Position numbers and translations under genes: made by a program | The notes under the pieces: model-generated | The model's input: only the letters and a program-made list of their open reading frames with translations | Told to the model about the DNA's origin: nothing | Databases searched by the model: none | Source: Paenibacillus planticolens | GTDB taxonomy: Bacteria; Bacillota; Bacilli; Paenibacillales; NBRC-103111 | Direction of reading: 5' to 3' | NCBI RefSeq assembly: GCF_013141725.1 | Contig: NZ_WHNZ01000045.1 | Location: 248,001-312,000 of the forward strand | DNA: 64,000 nucleotides | Part shown: in pieces, positions 36,860 to 45,698 of the stretch | Position numbering within the stretch: the first letter of the stretch is position 1 | How the letters are laid out: each line of letters starts with the position of its first letter

Positions 36860-37615
36860 ATGTTGAATAATAAAATCGCTATCGTTACTGGCGCAGGAAG
36901 CGGCATCGGACGTGCAAGCAGCTTAAAAATGGCAGGCTACGGCTCGAAGATCGTCGCCGTCGATTATAACCAGACCTCCGGCGAGGAGACGGTTCGGCTT
37001 ATTCAGGAGCAAGGCGGTGAAGCGATCTTCGTACAGGCTGACGTATCGAAAAGCGAGGATGTTCAGCGTTATGTGAAGGCTGCGGTTGATACCTACGGCC
37101 GCATCGATATTTTCTTCAATAATGCCGGTGTTGTACAGAAGTTCTCGAAGTTCGCTGACATTGACGAGAACGAGTTCGATCGGATTATGAACGTAAATGT
37201 TCGGGGCGTCTTCCTCGGTATGAAATATGTTTTAAAAGTGATGGAGGAGCAAGAAAGCGGAACGATCATTAACACCGCTTCGACGGCGGGGGTGAAGAGC
37301 GAGCACAGCGCTTCCGCTTATTCCGCTAGCAAGCATGCGGTTGTCGGCCTAACGAAGGGCGCGGCGATTGAATATGTGAAGAAAGGCATCCGTGTCAACG
37401 GCATTTGCCCGGGCGGCGTCGAAACAGCTCTTACGAAAGGCGTAGAGCAGGCTTTCATGTCTGGCGGCTACGTACCAGAGGAAGTCGGCAATATGCGTAT
37501 GGGCCGCTATGCGCAGCCAGACGAGCTGGCGGAAGTCGTCGCATTCCTTGCTTCCGATCGCGCCAGCTACATGACAGGTTCCATCGTACTGGTTGACGGC
37601 GGGTTGACGCTCTAA
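36860..37615 (+). CDS. Short-chain dehydrogenase/reductase 3
   Basis: 251-residue classical SDR: VTGAGSGIGRASS, NNAGVV, NTASTAG, YSASKHAVVG, GSIVLVDGGLTL. Substrate unknown. A plausible -10 TACAAT lies near 36832, and the gene is divergent from an AraC regulator, suggesting inducible expression by a carbon source. Confidence 0.93.
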   Translation: MLNNKIAIVTGAGSGIGRASSLKMAGYGSKIVAVDYNQTSGEETVRLIQEQGGEAIFVQADVSKSEDVQRYVKAAVDTYGRIDIFFNNAGVVQKFSKFADIDENEFDRIMNVNVRGVFLGMKYVLKVMEEQESGTIINTASTAGVKSEHSASAYSASKHAVVGLTKGAAIEYVKKGIRVNGICPGGVETALTKGVEQAFMSGGYVPEEVGNMRMGRYAQPDELAEVVAFLASDRASYMTGSIVLVDGGLTL

Positions 37616-37657
37616 ATTGTTCCTTTTCTTCACCAACATTGTTTAACAAATCAAAAT

Positions 37658-37695
37658 GCCCGTTTCAAGCCACTGAGGTGGCTTAGAACGGGCAC
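37658..37695. terminator. Terminator between SDR 3 and trpB
   Basis: TGCCCGTT ... AACGGGCA outer stem and AAGCCAC / GTGGCTT inner stem with loop TGAG; convergent genes on both sides. Confidence 0.85.
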
Positions 37696-37721
37696 TTCGT
37701 TATTTTCCAGGCATCGTAATT

Positions 37722-38882
37722 CTATTTAAGCATTTGATACACTTGTTCGACATCCTTATCCCCGCGGCCAGACAGATTAACAATAATAATTTGATCCTGC
37801 CCCATCGTCGGCGCCAGCTTCTTCGCGTATGCAATCGCATGCGCGCTCTCTAGGGCAGGGATAATCCCCTCCGTGCGAGACAGTTCCTGGAAGGATGCCA
37901 GCACTTCCTCATTAGTGACAGTTGCATATTCAGCCCGGCCCGTCACCTTCATGTGGCTATGCTCCGGCCCAATGCCCGGATAGTCAAGCCCCGCGGCGAT
38001 CGAATAAGTCTTCTTCGGCTGACCTTCTTCGTCCAGCAGCACTAAACACTTGAAGCCGTGAATGATGCTCGGGACGCCTTGAGTTAAAGACGGCGCTTGA
38101 TCGGGCTCGACGCCAATCAAGCGAACAGTTGGCTCGTCGATGTAGTGAGCGAATGCACCAATCGCATTGCTGCCACCGCCTGTGCAGGCCACTACCGCAT
38201 CCGGCAGCCGGCCTTCTTTCTCTATAATCTGCCGCTTCGATTCTTCGCTAATAATGGCCTGAAAGTGCTTGACCATCGTCGGAAACGGATGCGGACCAAC
38301 TGCGGAACCGAGCAAATAAAACGTATTTTTATAATTACGAACCAGATCGTCCAGCGCCTCATCTACTGCATCCTTCAATCGTCCTTGGCCTTTATTAACC
38401 GGTACAACCGTCGCGCCAAGCAGCTCCATCCGGAACACATTAAGCGCCTGCCGGCGCGTATCTTCAGCTCCCATGTAGATGACACATTGCATATTAAACA
38501 TAGCGCAGGCCGTTGCCGTAGCAACACCGTGCTGTCCGGCACCGGTCTCAGCGATGATCCGCTTGGCACCCATCCGCTTAGCTAGTAAAATCTGGCCAAT
38601 CGCATTATTGATCTTATGTGCTCCGGTATGATTAAGATCCTCGCGCTTTAAGTATATCTTCGGTCCTCCCCAAGCTTTGGTCAGCCGCTCCGCATACGTC
38701 AGCGGATTCTCGCGGCCGACATATTCGCTCAGGTAATAGCGAAGCTCCTCCTTAAACTCCGGGTCGTCTCTTAACTTGTAAAATTGCTCACTCAAATAAC
38801 TCAACACTTCCTGCAATTCCGGCGGGACAAAGCTGCCGCCAAACTCTCCAAAATATCCCTCTTGCTGCAATTGTTGCTCCAT
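37722..38882 (-). CDS. trpB: Tryptophan synthase beta chain (stand-alone gene)
   Basis: 386 residues, PLP enzyme joining indole and serine to tryptophan. Opening GYFGEFGGSFVPPEL, PLP lysine K90 in HTGAHKINNAIGQ, catalytic Glu in AETGAGQHGVATA, and the phosphate loop GGGSNAIGAF. Sequence type is classical TrpB1, which normally pairs with TrpA, yet no other trp gene is nearby. Its neighbour is a nucleoside transporter with its own terminator, so trpB is transcribed alone. AGCGCC/GGAGGC lies before ATG 38882. Confidence 0.94.
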   Translation of the reverse strand: MEQQLQQEGYFGEFGGSFVPPELQEVLSYLSEQFYKLRDDPEFKEELRYYLSEYVGRENPLTYAERLTKAWGGPKIYLKREDLNHTGAHKINNAIGQILLAKRMGAKRIIAETGAGQHGVATATACAMFNMQCVIYMGAEDTRRQALNVFRMELLGATVVPVNKGQGRLKDAVDEALDDLVRNYKNTFYLLGSAVGPHPFPTMVKHFQAIISEESKRQIIEKEGRLPDAVVACTGGGSNAIGAFAHYIDEPTVRLIGVEPDQAPSLTQGVPSIIHGFKCLVLLDEEGQPKKTYSIAAGLDYPGIGPEHSHMKVTGRAEYATVTNEEVLASFQELSRTEGIIPALESAHAIAYAKKLAPTMGQDQIIIVNLSGRGDKDVEQVYQMLK

Positions 38883-39012
38883 TAGTAAGCGCCTCCATTA
38901 CTCAATAGGAATCGACATCCACACCTATCCATCTTACCATAAATCACAGCGGAACCCATCCATATTTATCCAAAATAATCTTAACCAATCTATCAGCCAA
39001 AAGGATATTGCA

Positions 39013-39045
39013 AAATAGAGCCTCATTTTGATTGAGGCTCTATTT
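39013..39045 (-). terminator. Terminator of the deoD-nupC operon
   Basis: Perfect AAATAGAGCCTCA / TGAGGCTCTATTT stem, seven-base loop, about 20 bases past the nupC stop. Confidence 0.9.
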
Positions 39046-39065
39046 CCAAAAGAAAAGTGATTCAA

Positions 39066-40247
39066 CTAAAATATAATTCCGATAATAATAGCAGATAAAA
39101 CGCTTACAAGTGTGGCGCCATATAACAGCTTCAATCCAAATCTAGCAACAATATTCCCTTGTTTTTCATTCAACCCTTTCACTGCACCCACGATTGTACC
39201 AATGGAACCAAAGTTAGCAAATGAGATTAGAAAAACGGAGACAATCGCTGTCGTACGTCCGCTTAAACCGTCTTTGATCTTAACAAAGTCAAGCATAGCA
39301 ACAAATTCATTCGAAACAAGCTTTGTCGCCATAATACTACCCGCGCTAACGGCTTCATGCCATGGCACACCGATAAGAAAGGCAATGGGTGCAAAGACAT
39401 ACCCTAAAATTCCTTGAAACGAGATACCGAATATGCCACTGAAGACCCCGTTAATTAAAGCAATGATCCCAACAAAACCAACTAACATTACCCCAACTAC
39501 GATGGCTACTTTAAAGCCGTCCATAATATATTCGCCCAGCATCTCAAAAAACGTTTGTTTTTCCTCTTCCTGAACATCAATAATATCTTCTTCTGACTTA
39601 ACTTCGTACGGATTAATGATAGATGAAACGATAAAGCCGCCAAAAAGGTTTAATATTAATGCAGCCACTACATACCTAGGTTCTAGCATTGTCATATATG
39701 AACCAACAATTGACATGGACACCGTCGACATTGCAGACGCACATAATGTATACAAGCGATGCTTTGGCAATGATCCAAGTTGGTTTTTCACAGAAATAAA
39801 TACTTCATTTTGTCCTACAATTGCAGCTGCAACCGCATTATAAGATTCCAATTTCCCCATGCCATTTATTTTACTTAGTACCAAACCAATATATTTGATA
39901 ATGAACGGCAATATTTTGTAATGCTGCAAAATCCCTATTAATGCTGACATAAAAACAATTGGCATCAAAACATAAAGGAAAAATGTGTAGGCTCCTTCAT
40001 TGGCAATCCCGCCAAAAACAAAGTTAGTACCTTCATTGGCATATTGAAGTAATTTTGCAAAACTATCAGCAAAACCTTTTATTAAAAATTCGCCTATGCT
40101 TGTTTTTAGTATAAGCAGTCCCAAAGCAATCTGAATAGCAATCATTACAATGATTGGACGATACTTAATATTGCTCTTATTGTTGCTTGCAAGCCATGCT
40201 AGTAATAGAACAATAATCAGACCGGCAACAGAAACTAAATAATGCAT
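39066..40247 (-). CDS. nupC: Concentrative nucleoside transporter (NupC family)
   Basis: 393-residue membrane protein of the CNT family: N-terminal Nucleos_tra2_N, gate domain and C-terminal domain with PIVFMSALIGILQHYKILPFIIKYIGLVLSKINGMGKLESYNAVAAAIVGQNEVFISVK and ISFANFGSIGTIVGAVKGLN. Proton- or sodium-driven uptake of nucleosides. Starts two bases after the deoD stop, so uptake and phosphorolysis are made together. Confidence 0.94.
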   Translation of the reverse strand: MHYLVSVAGLIIVLLLAWLASNNKSNIKYRPIIVMIAIQIALGLLILKTSIGEFLIKGFADSFAKLLQYANEGTNFVFGGIANEGAYTFFLYVLMPIVFMSALIGILQHYKILPFIIKYIGLVLSKINGMGKLESYNAVAAAIVGQNEVFISVKNQLGSLPKHRLYTLCASAMSTVSMSIVGSYMTMLEPRYVVAALILNLFGGFIVSSIINPYEVKSEEDIIDVQEEEKQTFFEMLGEYIMDGFKVAIVVGVMLVGFVGIIALINGVFSGIFGISFQGILGYVFAPIAFLIGVPWHEAVSAGSIMATKLVSNEFVAMLDFVKIKDGLSGRTTAIVSVFLISFANFGSIGTIVGAVKGLNEKQGNIVARFGLKLLYGATLVSVLSAIIIGIIF

Positions 40248-40249
40248 CT

Positions 40250-40957
40250 CTATCCCTCCATGACTGTGTTAAGAGCTATTTCGACCATTTCATAAAAGGA
40301 TTGTTCACTCTCTTTATGAGTTAAGTGTTCCTGTGTTAATAACTGACTGCCTACTGTCAAAATCGATAGTGCTTTTACATCATACTTAGCGGCTAAAGTA
40401 TAAAGGGCTGTGCTTTCCATTTCTACCGCTAATACGCCGAAATCCATAAACTTGTGAAGGCGATCTAAGGTCTCACGGTAAAATTCATCAGAATTATAGA
40501 TGTTGCCAACAAAGACATTTAAATTCTTACCTTGTGCTTGTTGATAGGCTTTCATTAACAATGAAAAATCTGCCGTAGGAGCATAATTACATCCATGGAA
40601 AATTTTCTCCGTATAGTTACTATCTGAAGAAACGGCTTGAGCTAATACAATATCGCGGATATTAATTTCTTCCTGCATCGCGCCGCAAGTACCGATGCGA
40701 ACCAATGTCTTAACTTCATAATCAACAATCAATTCCGTTGTATAGATACTCATCGATGGATTTCCCATCCCTGTCCCCTGAACCGACACCGGCACACCTT
40801 TGTATAATCCCGTATATCCATACATGCCTCTTACTTCGTTATAACAATAGGCTTCATCTAAAAAGTGTTCTGCTACAAATTTTGCACGCAAAGGATCTCC
40901 TGGAAGCAGAACACGGTCCGCTATTTCTCCTTTTTTTGCGCCTAAATGTCTACTCAT
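40250..40957 (-). CDS. deoD: Purine-nucleoside phosphorylase DeoD
   Basis: 235 residues, the exact usual length of trimeric-unit DeoD. Motifs: HLGAKKGEIADRVLLPGDPLRAKFVA, GTGMGNPSMSIYTTELI, RIGTCGAMQ, VEMESTALYTLAAKY and the nucleobase Asp region near LTVGSQLLT. Cleaves purine (deoxy)nucleosides with phosphate. The start at 40957 fits both family length and a GGAGGG site; the open frame reaches 40978. Operon with nupC; regulator gene upstream. Confidence 0.95.
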   Translation of the reverse strand: MSRHLGAKKGEIADRVLLPGDPLRAKFVAEHFLDEAYCYNEVRGMYGYTGLYKGVPVSVQGTGMGNPSMSIYTTELIVDYEVKTLVRIGTCGAMQEEINIRDIVLAQAVSSDSNYTEKIFHGCNYAPTADFSLLMKAYQQAQGKNLNVFVGNIYNSDEFYRETLDRLHKFMDFGVLAVEMESTALYTLAAKYDVKALSILTVGSQLLTQEHLTHKESEQSFYEMVEIALNTVMEG

Positions 40958-41053
40958 ATTTTCCCTCCAACTTTTCATGTTAAACTCTGGTTTACCGAAA
41001 TCGCTTCCATCAAGAAAATCAGCTCCGGAACTACCTTGAGCATAACGGTTTTC

Positions 41054-41090
41054 TATCCTAGCAAACTAGACCAAAATCTTACGTAGGATA
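41054..41090. promoter_or_regulatory. Inverted repeat in front of deoD-nupC
   Basis: TATCCTA (41054-41060) and TAGGATA (41084-41090), with partly matching TTTTC/GAAAA flanks, in the spacer between the Mga-like regulator stop and the deoD start. Candidate operator or weak hairpin. Confidence 0.4.
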
Positions 41091-41109
41091 CGGAAAATAA
41101 TTGGTCAAA

Positions 41110-42549
41110 TCATATGAGCAATTCTTGACGAATATTGTCTATATCCCTTTTGGAGGGGATTGTAGAGATCATAACAACAGGCACTGTCTTTAATGCAACC
41201 GGGATATTACTGATGACAAAATCAATATTATTTTGCTGCATCATTTCGTCGGTTAGCCCTTTCATGATGGAAGTATTAATGATCAACTGCTCCCCAATTT
41301 CCTTCTTTATCAAATCCGCTATGTAATGACGAATTGAAAATTCTTCCCCGATCACTAAGAAGGCCCTCTTCCTTTTATAACGCAAACTTGAACGAACAAT
41401 TAAGGTTAACTTGGTTAAATGAAAATCATTATACAAAATGGAAGGGTAAGCTTTATTCCACGTTTGCATGCAGGTTTGCAATTCTTGATAAATCGGCTGG
41501 CACTCTTTTTGAACATATGCAATTAAATTACTTTTTGAAATCATCATCCATTCAGGAATGGCATTATCGATTAATAGCTTGTCAAAGAACTCGTAGATCT
41601 CCAAAATAAATCGTTCTTTCTTATCCAAGTTGGGGTATACCTTTGCCAATAGCGTTAGAAGCAGATTACCCATTTGATATTCTTCTTTACTTTTGTATAA
41701 TTCGATTTCTTTCATCGGCGTTATTTCTGATCCTTCATAATAATGATATTGGCTGAGACTAACCAGTGATTGCATAAAGAATACTTCACTTTCGGGAAAT
41801 TCAATGGCGTGCTTTTCTTCGAGACTCTTCGCAAGGGTTTTCACTGGTAAATAAAAAAAACCCTTTCCCCAAGGGTAACTATTCTCGTCGATTTTTACAT
41901 ATTTTCCTTTCGTAACTCTTTCTACAACAATGGCCAACAAAAAGGATAATTTCCTTTTGGAATTGATAAAATAAACAATGTTTTTCTGTTTCTCTATATT
42001 TGTGATTAACTGATTTGTATAAGCAAAATCGACATTCTCAAAGGGCCATCCTGTGAACTCATACGCATCACAATATAGCTTCCAATAGAAATATCTAATA
42101 TTCATTTCATTCCCTTTGATCATAGGTGTAGAATAAGTAATGCTTAACTTATACGCTTTTAGATCATTATTATTTAAGTGCACAATCAGTTTCTTCAAAG
42201 ACGAGGTACTCATAAACATAGCCCCGGCAAGCTCCTCCACGGACAGTCGACCCACATTCGTAAACAACACATTCATCAGCCTATAAAAGGTGGTTTGTCT
42301 GAACATAGAAGAAATCACTTCACTAATCGGCTCACTTCGCCCATCACGTCGAAGAAATATTCCCTTTCCTCTAGAAACTTCAATGGTAACACTAGGTGGC
42401 AATTGCTTGCTGATTTCCTCAACCATCTTACGGATTGTTTTATCTGAGATACCAGAACTTTTTTCAACTTCGGCTAAGGTAAACCATCTTTGTTCCGTAT
42501 CCAGCAGCGTTAATAGTTGGCTAGCTAATTTAAATTCCTTATCCATTTT
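41110..42549 (-). CDS. Mga/AtxA-like transcriptional regulator
   Basis: 479 residues. N-terminal HTH_Mga-type helix-turn-helix pair (WFTLAEVEKSSGISDKTIRKMVEEIS; GRLSVEELAGAMFMSTSSLKKLIVHL), a long central helical region of the PRD/Mga type, and a C-terminal PTS EIIB-like segment (RAFLVIGEEFSIRHYIADLIKKEIGEQL...). Such regulators read phosphotransferase status. Position 150 bases upstream of deoD-nupC on the same strand suggests control of nucleoside use, which is inference. ATG 42549 has GGTGG five bases before. Confidence 0.85.
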   Translation of the reverse strand, partial: KMDKEFKLASQLLTLLDTEQRWFTLAEVEKSSGISDKTIRKMVEEISKQLPPSVTIEVSRGKGIFLRRDGRSEPISEVISSMFRQTTFYRLMNVLFTNVGRLSVEELAGAMFMSTSSLKKLIVHLNNNDLKAYKLSITYSTPMIKGNEMNIRYFYWKLYCDAYEFTGWPFENVDFAYTNQLITNIEKQKNIVYFINSKRKLSFLLAIVVERVTKGKYVKIDENSYPWGKGFFYLPVKTLAKSLEEKHAIEFPESEVFFMQSLVSLSQYHYYEGSEITPMKEIELYKSKEEYQMGNLLLTLLAKVYPNLDKKERFILEIYEFFDKLLIDNAIPEWMMISKSNLIAYVQKECQPIYQELQTCMQTWNKAYPSILYNDFHLTKLTLIVRSSLRYKRKRAFLVIGEEFSIRHYIADLIKKEIGEQLIINTSIMKGLTDEMMQQNNIDFVISNIPVALKTVPVVMISTIPSKRDIDNIRQELLI

Positions 42550-42606
42550 TCCACCCTGTTTCAATTCAATTTGAATGTTTAGGCAACGCTTAAGTCTATT
42601 TGCAGT

Positions 42607-43902
42607 TTATATCAAATTGTTCTTGGGTAAATTCAAGATTACATTAAATTGATCGCCATGAATCTCGATTTTGATATCTCCTTTGTGCAGCTCGACGATA
42701 CTTTTGACAATTGCGAGGCCTAGTCCAGAACCTTCTGTCTGACGGGACTCGTCCGCTCTTTTAAACCGTTCGAATAACTCTTCCGCAGCAAAATCAATTT
42801 CATAGACAGCTGTATTTTGGATTTTGAATAAAACGTTATCTGTAGATTCGTCCAAATAAATATATATTCTGGTGCCAGGAAGAGAATACTTCTTAGCGTT
42901 GCCAATTAAATTTTCAAATACACGCCAAATTTTATTTCCGTCTAAATTCGCATACATAGGCGATTTGGCTATTTTTACACGAACCTCAATGGAAGCATCG
43001 CCAACATTTGTGCTGAATTCAGCAATGGCCTGCGTCAGCAATGTTGCCACATCGATGGTTTGAATATCCATTTCCACCGCGCCACTGGTCATTTTGGACA
43101 CCTCAAACAGGTCTTCAATTAATAGCTTGAGCCTTAAAGCTTTACGATCTAGAACTTGGACGTAAGACTGTGCTGTTTCTGAATGTAGCTCTTCTTTTTT
43201 TAATAAATCTACGAAGTTGATAATGGAAGTAAGCGGTGTCTTCAAATCATGCGACACGTTCGTGATAAGCTCAGTCTTTAACCGTTCGCCTTTAATTTGA
43301 CTATCTAGTGCATTCTGATACCCTACCTTCATATTATTGATGTAACCCGCAAGCTTGGAAAGAGCGCCTCTCCCGGTTTCTTGAATCGTATATTGAATAT
43401 TCCCTTCAGCGATTTCTTTGGTCCCGTTGACAATCTCAATGAATCGCCTGAATCTGCTAATTGTATAAGGAATAACAAGCAGAATATACAACACCTCGTA
43501 GAGAATGAGCCACACCATCTCATACCTACTAGAATAAGTTGCTGCTATCCAACCACAAATACCTGCTATTGCTGTTAAAACAAAAATAATAATGATGGCA
43601 AGCGTAATATTTCTGTCTTTAACCGCACCTTTCCATAAATGAATATAGTACACCAGCGCACTCCCCCGCCAAAGTTCACGTTGCTTAGGTGTATAGTTCG
43701 AATGAAAAAGCGCCTTTCCCACTATTAAGCAGACAACAGTAGCTACTAAAAAGCTTTGTATAAATTCAGAAATTCCTTGAGCCACGTAAAAGTAATAACG
43801 CAGAGATAGAGCACAAATCGACAATACGGTCGCAACAGATATTGTTATAAGATCAATAGGGACTCGTCGTTTTGATTTATTTTTTTTCAATTTTGTATCC
43901 AA
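42607..43902 (-). CDS. Sensor histidine kinase (VanS/PhoR-like)
   Basis: 431 residues. Several membrane helices in the first 160 residues, a HAMP-like linker (IVNGTKEIAEGNIQYTIQ), HisKA with phospho-His in NVSHDLKTPLTSIINFVDLL, and HATPase with NLIGNAKKY, and GSGLGLAIVKSIVELH. Overlaps the 3' end of the response regulator gene by 26 bases. Starts with TTG 43902, with GGGGGA immediately in front and a second TTG at 43890, so the exact start is unsure. Confidence 0.92.
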   Translation of the reverse strand: MDTKLKKNKSKRRVPIDLITISVATVLSICALSLRYYFYVAQGISEFIQSFLVATVVCLIVGKALFHSNYTPKQRELWRGSALVYYIHLWKGAVKDRNITLAIIIIFVLTAIAGICGWIAATYSSRYEMVWLILYEVLYILLVIPYTISRFRRFIEIVNGTKEIAEGNIQYTIQETGRGALSKLAGYINNMKVGYQNALDSQIKGERLKTELITNVSHDLKTPLTSIINFVDLLKKEELHSETAQSYVQVLDRKALRLKLLIEDLFEVSKMTSGAVEMDIQTIDVATLLTQAIAEFSTNVGDASIEVRVKIAKSPMYANLDGNKIWRVFENLIGNAKKYSLPGTRIYIYLDESTDNVLFKIQNTAVYEIDFAAEELFERFKRADESRQTEGSGLGLAIVKSIVELHKGDIKIEIHGDQFNVILNLPKNNLI

Positions 43903-44575
43903 TCCCCCATACCACCTTCAAGTATTTCGGGTCCTTGGGATTAATCTCAATTTTCTCCCGGATATTTCTGATATGCACAGCGACAGTATTTTCCGAGGCT
44001 AAGATGGGCTCATTCCATACCCTCTCATAAATCTGTTCAATCGAAAAGACCCGGCCCTTGTTCTCCATCAGCAGTTCTAGAATTTTATATTCTTTTGAGG
44101 TCAGCCTGACATCTTCGCCATCCACCTCAACGGTCTTCGAGCTTTTATTTAGGACCAAACCTCTTACCTGAATGATCTCGTCCCCAGTCATCTGAAATGC
44201 ACCTAAATTCGTAAATCTTCGCAGCTGGGATCGAACTCTCGCGACTAGCTCTAAAGGATTAAACGGTTTTGTAATATAATCGTCGGCTCCTACGTTAAGT
44301 CCAAGAATCTTGTCATTAGCTTCCGACTTGGCAGAAAGCATAATAATCGGTATATTTTTACTTTCGCGAATTTTAAATGTAGTCTTGATCCCGTCCAATT
44401 GCGGCATCATTAAATCCATGATGATTAGATGGATTGTTTCTTTTTCTAGTATTTCAAGAGCTTCTAGACCGTTAGAGGCTGTAAAGACCTCAACGCTGTC
44501 GCTTTTTAAGTAAATCACGAGCGCTTCTCTGATTTCCAATTCATCATCTACGATAAGAATATTATTTTTAGCTAT
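43877..44575 (-). CDS. OmpR-family response regulator with a non-standard start
   Basis: Receiver plus winged-helix regulator, about 232 residues. The receiver beta-1 and acidic pair (NNILIVDDELEIRE) are encoded in frame, but no ATG, GTG or TTG lies in frame upstream of them: the frame is closed by TGA at 44584-44582. The first usable standard codon, TTG 44539, would remove the conserved DD pair. With ATA 44575 as start the protein begins M-A-K-N-N-ILIVDDE and the phospho-Asp of LIIMDLMMP falls at residue 54, the canonical place; AAGGTG is about eight bases upstream. The C-terminal DNA-binding domain is normal (RLTSKEYKILELLMENKGRVFSIEQIYERVW). Overlaps the GDPD gene end by eight bases. Confidence 0.85.
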   Translation of the reverse strand: MAKNNILIVDDELEIREALVIYLKSDSVEVFTASNGLEALEILEKETIHLIIMDLMMPQLDGIKTTFKIRESKNIPIIMLSAKSEANDKILGLNVGADDYITKPFNPLELVARVRSQLRRFTNLGAFQMTGDEIIQVRGLVLNKSSKTVEVDGEDVRLTSKEYKILELLMENKGRVFSIEQIYERVWNEPILASENTVAVHIRNIREKIEINPKDPKYLKVVWGIGYKIEKK

Positions 44576-45530
44576 TTTTTTTCACCTTCATTAATATTTT
44601 ACTTATACTGCTTATTTTCGCCAAACCAGCGTTGATATATCCCTGAAAACTTACATTGCTTGGGTTAGCGGTTGCTTGCGCTAGTGTATCCGGGGAAGCC
44701 TCTTGATCCGTGTAGAATCCATGCACCCCGAAGCTGCGTAATAATGTCATGGTTTGTGTTTTATCAACTGTGTGAACATAACTTTTTACCCCTAGCTCAT
44801 TTAGAGAGTGAACCAGATTAGGGTTGATGAATACCCGGTATGTGGGCATAGCCACGACCGAAATATGATTATCCTTCACAAATTTTACTATACTTGCTGC
44901 CGAAGCGTCAGATTTGTATAGCGAGTAAATTTTATTGGGAAAGGGGTAGATTCCCATTACAATATTATACATTTCGGAACTGAAAATTTCGGGAATCATT
45001 CGTTCTAGTAAAGAAGGATCTGTCCTAAGCGTCTCATTTACTAAAGACTCAAATTGTTGCTGGATTTTTTCTTTGCTATTTGCTTTCGTATCGATTATCA
45101 AATTAAAATCAGGATATTTCTGCATCAATCGTAAGATGTCATGTAATGCAAGCGGATGATATTTGCCCAGTATAAGTGAGCTCTCGAATTGCGACATCGT
45201 TAATACACGACCTGGCTGATCTAAGAGACCTCGCTGTAACTTCTGCGACCAATCATGCCTTGCAATAAGTTCCCCATCTGTCGTTTGCAAAAGATCTACT
45301 TCGAATAAACGATACCCTCTGTTATAGTTTGATAGGAATGCCTCATAAGAGTTCGTATAGCTGGAACCATCGACTCCGCCTAATGCATGTGCAATAAATT
45401 CATTTTCTTCCCAATTGCTACTATGACTGGTGGAAGCCTGATTCTCCTTCCCGAACCAGATAACTCCCCATCCGCACCAAACAAGAGTAAGTGTTATCAA
45501 TAAGCTTAAGAATACTGTTTTCTTAACCAT
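44568..45530 (-). CDS. Glycerophosphodiester phosphodiesterase-like exported protein
   Basis: 320 residues. N-terminal signal/anchor (FLSLLITLTLVWCGWGVIWFG), then a GDPD TIM-barrel domain: HALGGVDGSSYTNSYEAFLSNYNRGYRLFEVDLLQTTDGELIARHD carries the paired His and the Glu/Asp metal ligands; DFNLIIDTK and VHTVDK follow. Would cleave glycerophosphodiesters outside the membrane, for example from lipid or teichoic acid turnover. First gene of an operon with the two-component pair. Perfect AAGGAGG seven bases before ATG, inside a strong leader hairpin. Confidence 0.9.
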   Translation of the reverse strand: MVKKTVFLSLLITLTLVWCGWGVIWFGKENQASTSHSSNWEENEFIAHALGGVDGSSYTNSYEAFLSNYNRGYRLFEVDLLQTTDGELIARHDWSQKLQRGLLDQPGRVLTMSQFESSLILGKYHPLALHDILRLMQKYPDFNLIIDTKANSKEKIQQQFESLVNETLRTDPSLLERMIPEIFSSEMYNIVMGIYPFPNKIYSLYKSDASAASIVKFVKDNHISVVAMPTYRVFINPNLVHSLNELGVKSYVHTVDKTQTMTLLRSFGVHGFYTDQEASPDTLAQATANPSNVSFQGYINAGLAKISSISKILMKVKKNS

Positions 45531-45537
45531 TTGTTTT

Positions 45538-45587
45538 CCTCCTTAATAATACCTGTAAGCCATGTTACAGGACTGTTTTTAAGGAGG
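45538..45587 (-). promoter_or_regulatory. Leader hairpin that can sequester the GDPD ribosome binding site
   Basis: On the minus-strand RNA: CCUCCUU, then CCUGUAA - six-base loop - UUACAGG, then AAGGAGG, which is the GDPD Shine-Dalgarno. Both the inner seven-base and the outer seven-base pairs are perfect. The inner palindrome CCTGTAA-N6-TTACAGG could instead be a protein-binding site. Confidence 0.7.
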
Positions 45588-45637
45588 ACTGGCGAAAAAA
45601 CGAAAAAAAGTATGAAGTTTATAGAAAATAGAATAAA

Positions 45638-45657
45638 CCCATGCGTAATTGCATGGG
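45638..45657 (-). terminator. Terminator of the ABC-F gene
   Basis: CCCATGC / GCATGGG hairpin with TTTATTC tail on the minus strand, about 40 bases past the stop at 45699. Confidence 0.8.
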
Positions 45658-45698
45658 CTTCTCATAAATCCAGACGTGTGGGTTATCGAAATTGTAAT

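Noticed and set aside
38883..39012. T-box riboswitch upstream of trpB
   Set aside because: Only about 130 bases are available and no AGGGTGGnACCGCG T-box sequence or specifier loop is present; a TGGGTTCCGC stretch is a poor match.
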